Part shown: one piece after another, positions 8,235-16,819 of the stretch
Numbering within the stretch: the first letter of the stretch is position 1
Layout of the letters: every line of letters begins with the position of its first letter
Source: Gallaecimonas sp045291545
Lineage (GTDB): Bacteria; Pseudomonadota; Gammaproteobacteria; Enterobacterales; Gallaecimonadaceae
Assembly (NCBI RefSeq): GCF_045291545.1
Contig: NZ_CP149514.1
Coordinates: forward strand, 2,480,001 to 2,544,000
Length of the DNA: 64,000 bases
Direction of reading: 5' to 3'
Program-made: the position numbers and the translations under genes
Notes under the pieces: generated by a model
Seen by the model: the letters and a program-made list of their open reading frames with translations, nothing else
The model's database searches: none
What the model was told of the DNA's origin: nothing

Positions 8235-8642
8235 TCAATCCAGCTCGACGATGCGGTACTGGTGAGCAATCGTGGCCGCTTTGTCCAGCATCTGGGAGAC
8301 TGAGCAGTACTTGTCCATGGACAGGCTAATGGCTCGTTCCACATGCTTGGCTTGCACCTGACGGCCGGTCACCACAAAGGTCAGGGTGATGTGGGTAAAA
8401 ATACGCGGGTGCTCATCAGCACGCTCGGCACTGATTTCCACCTCTACAGACCGCACATCTTGCCGCGCCTTTTGCAGAATCGAGACCACATCTACCGAGC
8501 TGCAGCCCCCTGCCGCCAACAGCAGCAGCTCCATTGGGCTGGCCCCGGTTCCAGGGTTATCACCGTCCATTACCAGGGTGTGACCACTGCCACTGGTACC
8601 GACAAAGCGGTTACCGTCCAGCCAGCTGACCTTCGCTTCCAT
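8235..8642 (-). CDS. yhfA: OsmC-family protein, YhfA type
   Basis: 135 residues from an ATG preceded by GGGAG. It resembles E. coli YhfA closely (SPMELLLLAAGGCSSVDVVS in the middle, DKYCSVSQMLDKAA later), and has the OsmC-fold cysteines in AAGGCSS and KYCSV. OsmC/Ohr proteins with these two cysteines reduce organic hydroperoxides; the YhfA branch has no firmly established substrate. The divergent crp neighbour is the same as in E. coli, which supports orthology. An upstream in-frame start would add 15 residues not seen in relatives. Confidence 0.88.
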   Translation of the reverse strand: MEAKVSWLDGNRFVGTSGSGHTLVMDGDNPGTGASPMELLLLAAGGCSSVDVVSILQKARQDVRSVEVEISAERADEHPRIFTHITLTFVVTGRQVQAKHVERAISLSMDKYCSVSQMLDKAATIAHQYRIVELD

Positions 8643-8747
8643 GGGCCACTCCCTGATCAAGGTAAAAATAGGCGCCAACCTTACCACAAGGAGGTCTCAT
8701 TTAAAGGATCATTTTGTGCTTGAAGCACCGACTTGACCCTGCCAAAG

Positions 8748-8763
8748 TGTGATACTGTCCAAA
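8748..8763 (+). promoter_or_regulatory. Possible CRP site upstream of crp
   Basis: TGTGA-N6-CCAAA matches 8 of the 10 defined positions of TGTGA-N6-TCACA. It lies 30 bp before the crp ATG, where autoregulation would be plausible. The right half-site is poor, so this is tentative. Confidence 0.35.
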
Positions 8764-8792
8764 GTTCTCATGGGAAGAAGTGAGGCAACACC

Positions 8793-9428
8793 ATGGCAAT
8801 GCTAGGTCGGGTCCAAAGTGACCCCGTGATGGAACGGTTTCTCTCCCACTGTCAGATCAAGCAATACAAAGCGAAAACGCCACTGATTAATCAGGGCGAC
8901 CAGGCTGATACGCTGTATTTTGTAGTGAAAGGCTCGGTGGTGGTACTGATCAAGGATGAAGACGGCAAGGAAATGATCCTGTCTTATCTGAATCAGGGTG
9001 ATTTCTTTGGCGAGCTCGGCTTGTTTGAAGAAGAGCCGGTACGTACCGCCTGGATCCGCACCAAGAGCCAGTGTCAGATAGCGGAAATAAGCTACCAGCA
9101 GTTCCGTCAGTTCAGCCAGCAGGACCCGGATATTCTGATGCGGGTTGCCAGCCAGATGGCCCGGCGCATCCGCCAGACCAGCCGTAAAGTCGGCGACCTG
9201 GCCTTTTTGGATGTGGCCGGCCGTATAGCCCAGACACTGCTGAACCTCGCCAAGCAGCCCGATGCCATGACTCACCCAGACGGCATGCAAATCAAAATTA
9301 CCCGTCAGGAAATTGGCCAGATTGTCGGCTGCTCCCGTGAAACTGTCGGTCGGGTACTGAAAATGCTCGAAGAGCAGAACCTCATTCACGCCCGCGGTAA
9401 AACCATCGTCGTTTACGGCACCCGCTGA
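8793..9428 (+). CDS. crp: cAMP-activated global transcriptional regulator CRP
   Basis: 211 residues, very close to the 210-residue E. coli protein. It has the cyclic-nucleotide pocket (NQGDFFGELGLFEE), the long dimer helix and the C-terminal helix-turn-helix ITRQEIGQIVGCSRETVGR, identical to E. coli in the recognition helix. CRP with cAMP controls carbon-source genes genome-wide. It is divergent from the yhfA-like gene, and its 3' end overlaps the 3' end of tmcA on the other strand by 16 bp with no terminator hairpin visible between them. Confidence 0.98.
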   Translation: MAMLGRVQSDPVMERFLSHCQIKQYKAKTPLINQGDQADTLYFVVKGSVVVLIKDEDGKEMILSYLNQGDFFGELGLFEEEPVRTAWIRTKSQCQIAEISYQQFRQFSQQDPDILMRVASQMARRIRQTSRKVGDLAFLDVAGRIAQTLLNLAKQPDAMTHPDGMQIKITRQEIGQIVGCSRETVGRVLKMLEEQNLIHARGKTIVVYGTR

Positions 9429-11293
9429 GCCACCAGCTGGCGCAACAGCGCCAGCCAGTGACGGCGCCCTCCGGTCAACGACGCCGGTGCCAACAGCCAT
9501 TGCAATAGCAGTGCCGGGCAGTCACCCTCGGCTGCCCACCCCCAGGCCAAACGCCACAGCGCCAGCCGTAAGGTTTCCGGCGCTCTGTTGCCATGGGCAA
9601 ACGCGTACAAGTCTTGCCGGTCCTGCGCCGTCAAAGGCGCGGCTTCAGCACCGCGATACAGAGCATTGACTAACGACCAGGGCAATGGCTGCTGCCAGGG
9701 CAGCACGTCATAAAAGCGCTGCTGCGCCGCTGTTACTAACGCTTGCCCTTGTTTGCTTTGGCCGCGCGCCATCATCACCGATAAGAGCCCGGAGGCACTG
9801 TCAGGGCGCTGTCCCAAGCGCACCGGCCGCCAGCCGGCCCAATACCAAAAACCCAGCAAGGCCGGATCGGCAGCAAAACTGACCGTCAGCAGATCTTGCT
9901 GCTGAGCCTGCTGTGCCAGCGCGGCCAGCAAGCGGCTACCGAGCCCCTGCCCGGGCTCGCTAACCGCAATACGCATGACCCGTAAGCCATGCAACTGCGG
10001 CGCCTGCACCAACCCCTGATGGGCCGCCAGAGCCGCCAGTACCAGATGCCCTTTCGGGCGCCGCTGGCCCAGCGCGATGGCCTGACTGTTGGCGGCACTG
10101 AGGCCGCCTTCGGCTACCAGTGCCAAGACCCCACAAACCTGCCCAGCGCGGCTGGCTACCGCAAAACTGACCTTCGGGTCGCTTAGCCAGTGCTGAATAT
10201 CGGCAGGCGAGGTCTGGTAGTGAGCACTGACCAGCAACCCCATAACCTGCTGTAGCCACTGTGGCCGGGCCACCAGCTGACTGGCATCCAGCCAATGCAA
10301 TTGCTCTTGGCCCTTGGCTGGCGCGGGCGCATCGCTATCGAGCAGCAGCAGGCGGTTTACCAGGGCTTCGACTGGGCAGCCGGCCGCCCAGCGCACCGGT
10401 GTCTGCAAATGATATTGCCGGGTACCTGTAAAACGTTTTTTCAGGCGCGGTAAAAAGCGCAGGGCAAAACCGCGCCCTGAACCTTCATAGCCATGCAAAG
10501 TTGTAGCAAAAATCAGCCGTCGATAATGGTCGGCCATGGCATCAAGCATAAAGGTCGGGAGCGCTGCCGCTTCGTCAACCAGTAACAGCGCGGCGGTCGG
10601 TTGCTCAGCCAACAGCACATCGGGGGCCACAAAACGCAATTGCTGACCGTTGCACTCCAGCCCCTCTGCGGTTTCCCGCGCTTCCTTTAGGTGGGCGGCC
10701 GCAAACTGAAATAACGGCGCCAAGGCCGCTTTGTCTGGTGCCGTCACCAGCACCGGGCCGCGGCCAGCGGCCAAAGCATCAGCAGCCAGTACGCCCAATA
10801 GCGCTGTTTTACCACGGCCACGATCAGCACTGAGCACCAGCGGCCGGCCTCGATGGCCAGTGAACACTTTTCGGCCAAGCGCCCGCGCCTGTTGCTGACA
10901 CTCTGTTAGTGCCGTCAACGGAGCATTCTCGGGGCCGGCACTTTGCCGATAATCAGTTAACTGCTGGGCCAGCCAGCGCCCTAACGGGTGGCGTTCGGCC
11001 AGCTCTGCCAAGGGCGGAGTAATAAGCACCAGCAAGCCGCCCCCGCGCAGGCAGCCACTGAGTGCACCAAAGGCGTTGAGATCAATCTGCTGGCGCCAGT
11101 CCACCACCAGCAGATCGCATTCCTGCCCCAGCCGTGCCAGCGCCTGACGCGGCGTCAAGTGCCCTGGCCCTAGCCATAATGGCAGCTGGGCCTGTTGCCA
11201 CAACGCCATTGCCTGCTGCTCATCGGTTTGCCACAGCAAACGCCGTTGCCAGCTGGCCGCGGCCTGCTGCCAGAGAAGTTGTGGGTCGGTCAT
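9413..11293 (-). CDS. tmcA: tRNA(Met) cytidine acetyltransferase
   Basis: 626 residues, a little shorter than the E. coli enzyme (671). Domains in order: an N-terminal DUF1726-like region (LVVDWRQQIDLNAFG), an RNA-helicase-like ATPase with Walker A DRGRGKTALLG and acidic motif LLVDEAAALP, then a GNAT acetyltransferase fold (RIAVSEPGQGLGSRLL) and a C-terminal tRNA-binding part. It makes N4-acetylcytidine at the wobble base of elongator tRNA-Met. Its ATG overlaps the stop of the transglutaminase gene by 4 bp, making it the last gene of the moxR chain. This is an unexpected partnership, since tRNA modification has no known link to those genes. Confidence 0.93.
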   Translation of the reverse strand: MTDPQLLWQQAAASWQRRLLWQTDEQQAMALWQQAQLPLWLGPGHLTPRQALARLGQECDLLVVDWRQQIDLNAFGALSGCLRGGGLLVLITPPLAELAERHPLGRWLAQQLTDYRQSAGPENAPLTALTECQQQARALGRKVFTGHRGRPLVLSADRGRGKTALLGVLAADALAAGRGPVLVTAPDKAALAPLFQFAAAHLKEARETAEGLECNGQQLRFVAPDVLLAEQPTAALLLVDEAAALPTFMLDAMADHYRRLIFATTLHGYEGSGRGFALRFLPRLKKRFTGTRQYHLQTPVRWAAGCPVEALVNRLLLLDSDAPAPAKGQEQLHWLDASQLVARPQWLQQVMGLLVSAHYQTSPADIQHWLSDPKVSFAVASRAGQVCGVLALVAEGGLSAANSQAIALGQRRPKGHLVLAALAAHQGLVQAPQLHGLRVMRIAVSEPGQGLGSRLLAALAQQAQQQDLLTVSFAADPALLGFWYWAGWRPVRLGQRPDSASGLLSVMMARGQSKQGQALVTAAQQRFYDVLPWQQPLPWSLVNALYRGAEAAPLTAQDRQDLYAFAHGNRAPETLRLALWRLAWGWAAEGDCPALLLQWLLAPASLTGGRRHWLALLRQLVAQRVP

Positions 11294-13224
11294 GTTTTCT
11301 TCCGTGGCAAAGCGCGCACCTGCCGTTTTAATACTGCCAATAACGCCGGGTCGGCATCACCATAGCGAAGACGTTGATAAAGTTCTGTCAGGGCCTGCCA
11401 GGGCATCGCCAGCTCCGGCCAGCGTGCTGCAACCCGCTGCGCAAAATCGGCCGGGCTTTCGCCATGATGGCGCGCCAGAGGCAGCTTGCGGCAGGCCCGT
11501 AAGTACCAGCGTGTCACCGCTGCCAAGGGGACTCGCTGGCGGCGGCCACTAAGCCAGTGCAGTAACGTCAGCACCAGTACCAGCAGGGCGGTAAAGGCTC
11601 CAGTGGCCACCAGTGCGTTACGGGTGCCCAGCCAGGCCTGCAACAACGTCGAACGGCTGTGACTGTCATACTGAACGACCCAGCGCTGCCAGCGGTAATC
11701 CAGCAGCGCCACCTGATAACGTAGCCACCGCAGCGGCTGGCTTTGCTGCATTTGCCATAGCCAGCCGGCGCCAGCGGCAAATCGGGGCTGCTGCGCCAGC
11801 TCCTCAAAACCCTCGCTGACCCGCTCCGGTGCTACTTGGCTGGTAGGGTCAAAACGCACCCAGCCTTTACCGGGCAGCCAGGCTTCCACCCAAGCATGGG
11901 CATCGTACTGATAGAGCGCGTAAAAATCCCCTTCCGGCAGGTATTTTCCGCCCTGATAACCGGCCACCACGCGAGCCGGAATACCACTGGCACGTAATAA
12001 AAACGCCAGTGCCGACGCATAATGGCCGCAAAAGCCGGTTCGGGTTCCGAACAAAAAGGCATCAATAGCATTGGCACCTAAAGGCGGCGGCGTCAGGCTG
12101 TAATGGTACTGGCCATCAGCAAACAACCGGTTTAATGCCGCCGCCCGCTGCGCCGGCGCAGCATACTGGCGCTGGTAACGGCGCGCCAGCGCCCGCGCCT
12201 GAGGATTACCTGTAGCTGGCAGGCGCAGATTCAGTGCCACCACTGCGGCAGGCTCTGATGAGCTGGTGATGGTCGCAGGCAAACGCAGGGTAAATTGCCG
12301 GCGTTCGCTTAGCGGCCGTAACGCCACTATCCGCCCATCACTGGTAACCCCCATGCCAGGGCCGGCCGGCTCTGAACCACGCAGCACCGGCAGCCATTGC
12401 CGGCCCGTACTGGCCATATAGAGTTGCCACGACTGACCTGGTTGTTCGTTGTGCTCAGTTCGTCGCGGCCGCTGTTGGCGAAAGTTGGCCTGATGCCAGG
12501 CGCGGCCATCAAAGACTTCCAACGTCAGTGCTCGCCAATACAGGCTGGCGGCGGCCGGGTGCCAGGGCAGCGTGGCCCGAAAGGCCAGTTCGGTCGAGCG
12601 GGACAACTGGGCAATATCGCCTGGATTGAGAGTATCTGACAGCCCGGTGGTGGCACTACTGGCATTGGGCATTTGCCACAACGGTGACAACCGGGGTAAC
12701 AGTAAAAACAGCAATATAGTCAGCGGCAGACTCCACAGACAAACCCGCCCCAAGGTGGCTAAATGGCGGCGAACCGGCTGCCGGCTCAGCAGCGACAGCA
12801 CCACAGCCAATTGCGCCAGTGCCGCCGCCAGCAAGTAGGGAAGCATCACCATGCCCTGCTCGAAGATCAGCGCGGTTGCCACCAGAATCAAACCAAACAG
12901 CACCAGAGCGTAGACATCCCTGGCACTGCGAACTTCCAGTAACTTGAGGCTGTAACCGAGCACCAGCATGGCCAGCATGCTGTGAAACAGCCCGCGCCCC
13001 GGGGCCGTGACCGCCACTATGACTAATGCCGCTACCGTTAATAGCAACCGCCAGTGCCGTTCCAGAGGGCGTGCGCGCCCCAGCAGTAAGGCACTGCTCC
13101 AGGCCAAGCAAAGCAGGTTAATCAGACGCACCGGCCAGAGCAGTTCCGGCCAATTGGGCAATACCGCCAGCAGCTGGGCGACGATAAGCCAAAGTAAGGT
13201 TTGCCTGGGTAGCAGGCCTTTCAT
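11290..13224 (-). CDS. Transglutaminase-like membrane protein (TgpA/DUF3488 family)
   Basis: 644 residues from the ATG that overlaps the DUF58 stop (ATGA); a further upstream in-frame ATG would add 12 residues within the DUF58 gene. The N-terminal third is a bundle of about six membrane helices (DUF3488). A periplasmic transglutaminase core follows with its Cys-His-Asp triad in GFCGHYASA, DAHAWVEAW and RFDPTSQ. One more membrane helix (about 545-565) and a short C-terminal cytoplasmic domain complete it. In Pseudomonas the family member TgpA is essential, but the reaction is unknown. MoxR and DUF58 partners are the usual neighbours. Confidence 0.92.
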   Translation of the reverse strand: MKGLLPRQTLLWLIVAQLLAVLPNWPELLWPVRLINLLCLAWSSALLLGRARPLERHWRLLLTVAALVIVAVTAPGRGLFHSMLAMLVLGYSLKLLEVRSARDVYALVLFGLILVATALIFEQGMVMLPYLLAAALAQLAVVLSLLSRQPVRRHLATLGRVCLWSLPLTILLFLLLPRLSPLWQMPNASSATTGLSDTLNPGDIAQLSRSTELAFRATLPWHPAAASLYWRALTLEVFDGRAWHQANFRQQRPRRTEHNEQPGQSWQLYMASTGRQWLPVLRGSEPAGPGMGVTSDGRIVALRPLSERRQFTLRLPATITSSSEPAAVVALNLRLPATGNPQARALARRYQRQYAAPAQRAAALNRLFADGQYHYSLTPPPLGANAIDAFLFGTRTGFCGHYASALAFLLRASGIPARVVAGYQGGKYLPEGDFYALYQYDAHAWVEAWLPGKGWVRFDPTSQVAPERVSEGFEELAQQPRFAAGAGWLWQMQQSQPLRWLRYQVALLDYRWQRWVVQYDSHSRSTLLQAWLGTRNALVATGAFTALLVLVLTLLHWLSGRRQRVPLAAVTRWYLRACRKLPLARHHGESPADFAQRVAARWPELAMPWQALTELYQRLRYGDADPALLAVLKRQVRALPRKKT

Positions 13225-14144
13225 GAAGCCCCCTGATAGAGCGCAATCGCCCGCAGGCAACGGTCACGGTGGGCCGTACCACTCGCCGGTTCCAGCGTTT
13301 GCTCGCCCAGTTGCAGGCCGTAACGCTCGCCACGGCTACTGGCATCCAGCACCTGCCAGCACACCCGCGCCAGCTGCTGTTCCAGGCCGCCCGGTATAGC
13401 TTGTAAGCGTAACCACTGACTGTCAGTCTCAATGGCACCAGCAAATTGCTTAGACCACATCCCCCGCCCTTGCGCGAGCTGTTTCCAGGCCACCTGCCGC
13501 AGTGACTCACCCGGCTGATACTGTTTGAGGCCTTGCCAGTCACTGTCCGGTTGCGCTAGCGCTGCGGGTTTGTCGGTCAACGCCATGCCATGGCGTGGCC
13601 AGGGTTCTGGAGCCGGATAAACCAGCACCTGCTGCGCCAGATCCGGATAAGACCAGGCGCGAAACAGCCCCAGTGGGAAACGGCTAGCCACCGTTAGCCG
13701 CCCGGGCTTATGCCAGCCCCGTGTTGTTACGGCGCCCGCCAGCACTTCCAGCCGCTGCACACCATCAACCGACAGCCGGCTCACCGGCCCTTGCCGATAA
13801 GCCAGCTCCAATATCTGATGTTGCTGTCCTTGCAGCTGCACCGGCAGCAACAAATCAGCCCCCGCCACCTGCTGCGCCGGGGCCAGCCGGGCCAGTTGTA
13901 AACCGGCAAGGTTGCGGTGAGTGAGGTACATGGTAGTGACAAAGACACTGCCAAGAAAAAAAGCCAACAGCAGGATCAGGTTGTTCTGATAGTTGGTACC
14001 CAGCAAAAAGATCACCAGCGTCGCCAACAGATACAGATAACCAAAGGCAGTTGGCAGAATATAAATATTGGCGTTGTTAAGCTGGCTATCAGCCCGTGGC
14101 GGCTGGCGCCGGGCCAAAAAGCGCTGCTGCCAGGCACGGATCAT
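13221..14144 (-). CDS. DUF58 domain-containing protein
   Basis: 307 residues. Two adjacent hydrophobic segments near the N-terminus (about 30-75, AFGYLYLLATLVIFLLG and LILLLAFFLGSVF) precede a DUF58 region with the typical QYQPGESLRQVAWKQLA signature. DUF58 proteins accompany MoxR ATPases and resemble von Willebrand A-type folds; the function is not established. Start and stop both sit in ATGA overlaps with moxR and the transglutaminase gene. Confidence 0.9.
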   Translation of the reverse strand: MIRAWQQRFLARRQPPRADSQLNNANIYILPTAFGYLYLLATLVIFLLGTNYQNNLILLLAFFLGSVFVTTMYLTHRNLAGLQLARLAPAQQVAGADLLLPVQLQGQQHQILELAYRQGPVSRLSVDGVQRLEVLAGAVTTRGWHKPGRLTVASRFPLGLFRAWSYPDLAQQVLVYPAPEPWPRHGMALTDKPAALAQPDSDWQGLKQYQPGESLRQVAWKQLAQGRGMWSKQFAGAIETDSQWLRLQAIPGGLEQQLARVCWQVLDASSRGERYGLQLGEQTLEPASGTAHRDRCLRAIALYQGAS

Positions 14145-15082
14145 AAGCGTACTGGGTCCACGTGATTGAGGATCAGCTGCGCATAATGCCCCTGGCTGTG
14201 CTGACCCACCGGGCTCAGACGATGCTCGGCCACCGCCGTAAATACCGCCTGGATATCTTCCGGGAGTACAAATTCACGCCCAGTCAACACCGCCCAGGCC
14301 TTGGCTGCTGCTAAAATGGCCTGGCCGGCCCGCGGCGATAGCGGCCGAGGTACGTCGCTGAGTTGCCTTGATGCCGCCAACAGGGCCAACAGGTAATCCA
14401 GCAGATCGTCCGACACCCGAACGCGGTCTACTGCCTGCTGCAATCCGGCCAGCGTACTGGCATCAACCAACGCTGGTATATTCTGGTAGGCCACTGCCTT
14501 GCCCTGTAATAACTGCCGCTCCGCCCGGGCATCTGGGAACCCCAGGGTAATGCGCATGGCAAAACGGTCCAGTTGCGATTCCGGCAGAGGGTAGGTGCCG
14601 GCCTGATCCACCGGGTTTTGTGTGGCAATTACAAAAAACGGCTGTGGCAGGTGGTGACTATGGCCATCAACACTGACCTGCCCTTCTGCCATCGCTTCTA
14701 GCAAGGCACTTTGCGTTTTCGGGCTGGCGCGATTAATTTCATCGGCCAATAACACCTGGCTGAACAAGGGACCAGGCTGGAATTCAAACCGCCCCTGATC
14801 CTGGCGGAAAATAGACACGCCGATGAGGTCGGCTGGCAACATGTCCGAGGTAAACTGCACCCGCTGGTAGTCCAACCCCAGCACACAAGCCAAGGCATGA
14901 GACAGTGTTGTTTTACCGGTACCGGGTACATCTTCAATCAACAGATGGCCCCGTGACAGTAAACAACTCAGGGCCAGTCGCACCGCGTCATCCTTACCGA
15001 GGATCACATCATTGAGCTGTTTGATGATTTTGTTGGTCAAAGACACGCAGGCGACCTCGTTTGTCAGATTTAGGTGCATCAT
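14141..15082 (-). CDS. MoxR-family AAA+ ATPase
   Basis: Up to 313 residues. It has Walker A EDVPGTGKTTL, Walker B LLADEINRAS, sensor 1 IATQNPVDQAGTYPLPESQLDRF and a C-terminal lid rich in PRAGQAILAAAKAW, all typical of MoxR. Such ATPases act as chaperone-like remodellers for their DUF58/VWA partners. Two adjacent ATGs (15082, 15079) have a poor Shine-Dalgarno. A GTG at 15046 with GAGGT upstream is an alternative start that would remove 12 residues without touching the domain. It heads the four-gene chain ending in tmcA. Confidence 0.92.
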   Translation of the reverse strand: MMHLNLTNEVACVSLTNKIIKQLNDVILGKDDAVRLALSCLLSRGHLLIEDVPGTGKTTLSHALACVLGLDYQRVQFTSDMLPADLIGVSIFRQDQGRFEFQPGPLFSQVLLADEINRASPKTQSALLEAMAEGQVSVDGHSHHLPQPFFVIATQNPVDQAGTYPLPESQLDRFAMRITLGFPDARAERQLLQGKAVAYQNIPALVDASTLAGLQQAVDRVRVSDDLLDYLLALLAASRQLSDVPRPLSPRAGQAILAAAKAWAVLTGREFVLPEDIQAVFTAVAEHRLSPVGQHSQGHYAQLILNHVDPVRL

Positions 15083-15160
15083 CGCTGCCAGATTGTCAGT
15101 ACCATGGCAGACGGGCTTAGCCTAAGATTAAGCCATAGACTCGCTCTAAGGAGAAAGCAG

Positions 15161-15901
15161 ATGAAAATGAAGTTGTTACCGCTGGTTCTGCTATTGGCTG
15201 CCGGGGCAACCCAAGCCGATGAAGTGCGTTTACGTGGCCCGGCCGGCTACCCTTTTAACGGCCAGCCTGGCACCGACCACCCCGGCTTTTTCGTCGAAGC
15301 AGCCCGAGCCATCTTCAAAAATCATGGCGACACCGTCAACTACAATGTCGTGCCCTGGGACGCCATGCTGCACGGTGCCGATACCGGCCTCTACGACTGC
15401 CTGCTGGGCCTTTACACCAATGAGGCACCAGAGCTTAACTTTACCAACGAACCCTGGACGGTCATGTCACCGCACTTGTTTGTGCGTAAAAGTGACCCAC
15501 TGGTCTATGAAGATCTCAACAGCTTCCAGAGCCGCCGGGTCGGAGTGATCAACAACTCCCGCATGGCTGCCGCCCTGGCACCATTCAAGAAAATGAAGCC
15601 CCATAACCTCATTACTGTCCTGCCCAGCCAAGGTTTTGATGAGCTGGTGCGGCGGCTACGGATGGGGGAAATCGACGTTATTGCCGCGCCGCAACGGCAG
15701 ATGCTGCACTACCTCAAAAGCCACCACCTGACCAAGGTGATCCGCGATGTCGGCAGCTTCACCAAACCGGTGCCGCTGTATGTCGCCTGCTCCAACAAGC
15801 GTACCGGCCCGAAATATGCCAAGTGGCTGGAAGAAGGCCGCCTGGATTTGATGCGTACCGGCCAGTGGCAGGCACTGAAGAAAAAATACGGCGTGGAATA
15901 A
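15161..15901 (+). CDS. Periplasmic solute-binding protein (SBP family 3-like)
   Basis: 246 residues from an ATG preceded by AAGGAG. A signal peptide is clear (KLLPLVLLLAAGATQA, cleavage near residue 20). The mature part follows the two-lobed family 3 binding fold: early FFVEAARAIF, then LNFTNEPWTVMSPHLFVRK, the hinge-like VGVINNSRMAAA and the C-terminal QWQALKKKYG. Relatives bind amino acids or polar solutes, but no permease or ATPase gene is adjacent, and many such orphans in marine gammaproteobacteria have no assigned ligand. It is divergent from moxR and ends in a terminator. Confidence 0.85.
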   Translation: MKMKLLPLVLLLAAGATQADEVRLRGPAGYPFNGQPGTDHPGFFVEAARAIFKNHGDTVNYNVVPWDAMLHGADTGLYDCLLGLYTNEAPELNFTNEPWTVMSPHLFVRKSDPLVYEDLNSFQSRRVGVINNSRMAAALAPFKKMKPHNLITVLPSQGFDELVRRLRMGEIDVIAAPQRQMLHYLKSHHLTKVIRDVGSFTKPVPLYVACSNKRTGPKYAKWLEEGRLDLMRTGQWQALKKKYGVE

Positions 15902-15906
15902 AAACG

Positions 15907-15933
15907 AAAAAGGCCGCTATTGCGGCCTTTTTT
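15907..15933. terminator. Bidirectional intrinsic terminator
   Basis: AGGCCGC, loop TATT and GCGGCCT are flanked by A- and T-runs. It lies between the convergent solute-binding protein and DUF1338 genes. Confidence 0.92.
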
Positions 15934-15952
15934 ATCAGCTCAGGGCGCGTTT

Positions 15953-16765
15953 TCAGCCGCCCTTGGCGTTGGTGCTTTCAAAAATTTTGTCGGCACTGGC
16001 AGCCACAAAGCCGGTGTAAAGCTTACCGTCGGGCAGCGGGTAACGGCGGGCAAACTCGTAGAAACAGCTGGGAATGCTGAAGGTGCCATCGGTGAATTTA
16101 ACGTCAGCTTTATCCGCCATGGTGGAAGACTGCTCCAAAAACACCTCGGCACTGCCTTTGATTTCCCCACCGACACTGTTCAGCACGAAACCGGCGTCTT
16201 GCAATGCCTGATTTACGGACTCCAGAGTTTCGAATTTTTCCAGGTGGTTGACCGACACCGTGAAGTGGTTGGCCCGATAGCCATAAGCGGCCATCCAGGC
16301 GGCGTACTCGCTTTCCGCCAGCAGTGCCTGGTAGTCCTCATGGCTGATTTGCCAGTGCGTACCGGAATAGAGGAAGTCATCGGCTGTCACCGCCGCGCTA
16401 TCCACTTGCGCGACCATTTTTTCTACCAGGCTTTGCAGGGCCGGGCTGAACTGCTCTACCAGCAGCTCAGAGATAAAGACCTTCGGCTGCGTGGCATCAG
16501 GGTGTTCATAATGGCGAGCGTAGAGCTTTTTCGCCTCGAAGTGATACTCCCCTTTTTGCTCATAACCCAGCGCCAGAAAGTGGGCCGCCAGCTTCTCCAG
16601 GTTCACTTTCGCCAGATTGAAAGTGCGGAAGGCCACGTGGTCATTGATAATGTCGTCACCCTGCTCGGTACTGGCCAGCAGCGCATGTACCTTGGCGGCA
16701 CTGGGCGTGACCTTCAGGTAGCTGTTCCAGAGCGCATTGAAGAGGGTATTAATGTCCTTGTGCAT
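15953..16765 (-). CDS. DUF1338-family putative metal-dependent dioxygenase
   Basis: 270 residues from an ATG with GAGGT upstream; a longer frame would add seven residues. Family features are NDHVAFRTFN near the N-terminus and NHFTVSVNH in the middle, whose histidines fit the metal ligands of the vicinal-oxygen-chelate fold. One characterised DUF1338 enzyme, HglS of Pseudomonas putida, converts 2-oxoadipate to 2-hydroxyglutarate in lysine breakdown. This shorter relative follows astD by 54 bp and is the last gene of the arginine succinyltransferase cluster, so a role in amino-acid catabolism is likely; the substrate is not known. Confidence 0.82.
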   Translation of the reverse strand: MHKDINTLFNALWNSYLKVTPSAAKVHALLASTEQGDDIINDHVAFRTFNLAKVNLEKLAAHFLALGYEQKGEYHFEAKKLYARHYEHPDATQPKVFISELLVEQFSPALQSLVEKMVAQVDSAAVTADDFLYSGTHWQISHEDYQALLAESEYAAWMAAYGYRANHFTVSVNHLEKFETLESVNQALQDAGFVLNSVGGEIKGSAEVFLEQSSTMADKADVKFTDGTFSIPSCFYEFARRYPLPDGKLYTGFVAASADKIFESTNAKGG

Positions 16766-16819
16766 GGAAACCTCATTTATTTGCAAAGACGGCAGCCACC
16801 TGGCTGCCGTCTGTAAGGG

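Noticed and set aside
8095..8238. 8-bp terminal inverted repeats (TTGAACAC / GTGTTCAA) suggesting a small transposable element around the speD upstream region
   Set aside because: An 8-bp match in a gap of this size is expected fairly often by chance, one arm covers the stop codon of the OsmC-family gene, and no target duplication is seen.
8733..8756. Sigma70 promoter for crp (TTGACC with GATACT)
   Set aside because: The two boxes are only 12 bp apart, too close for a functional promoter.
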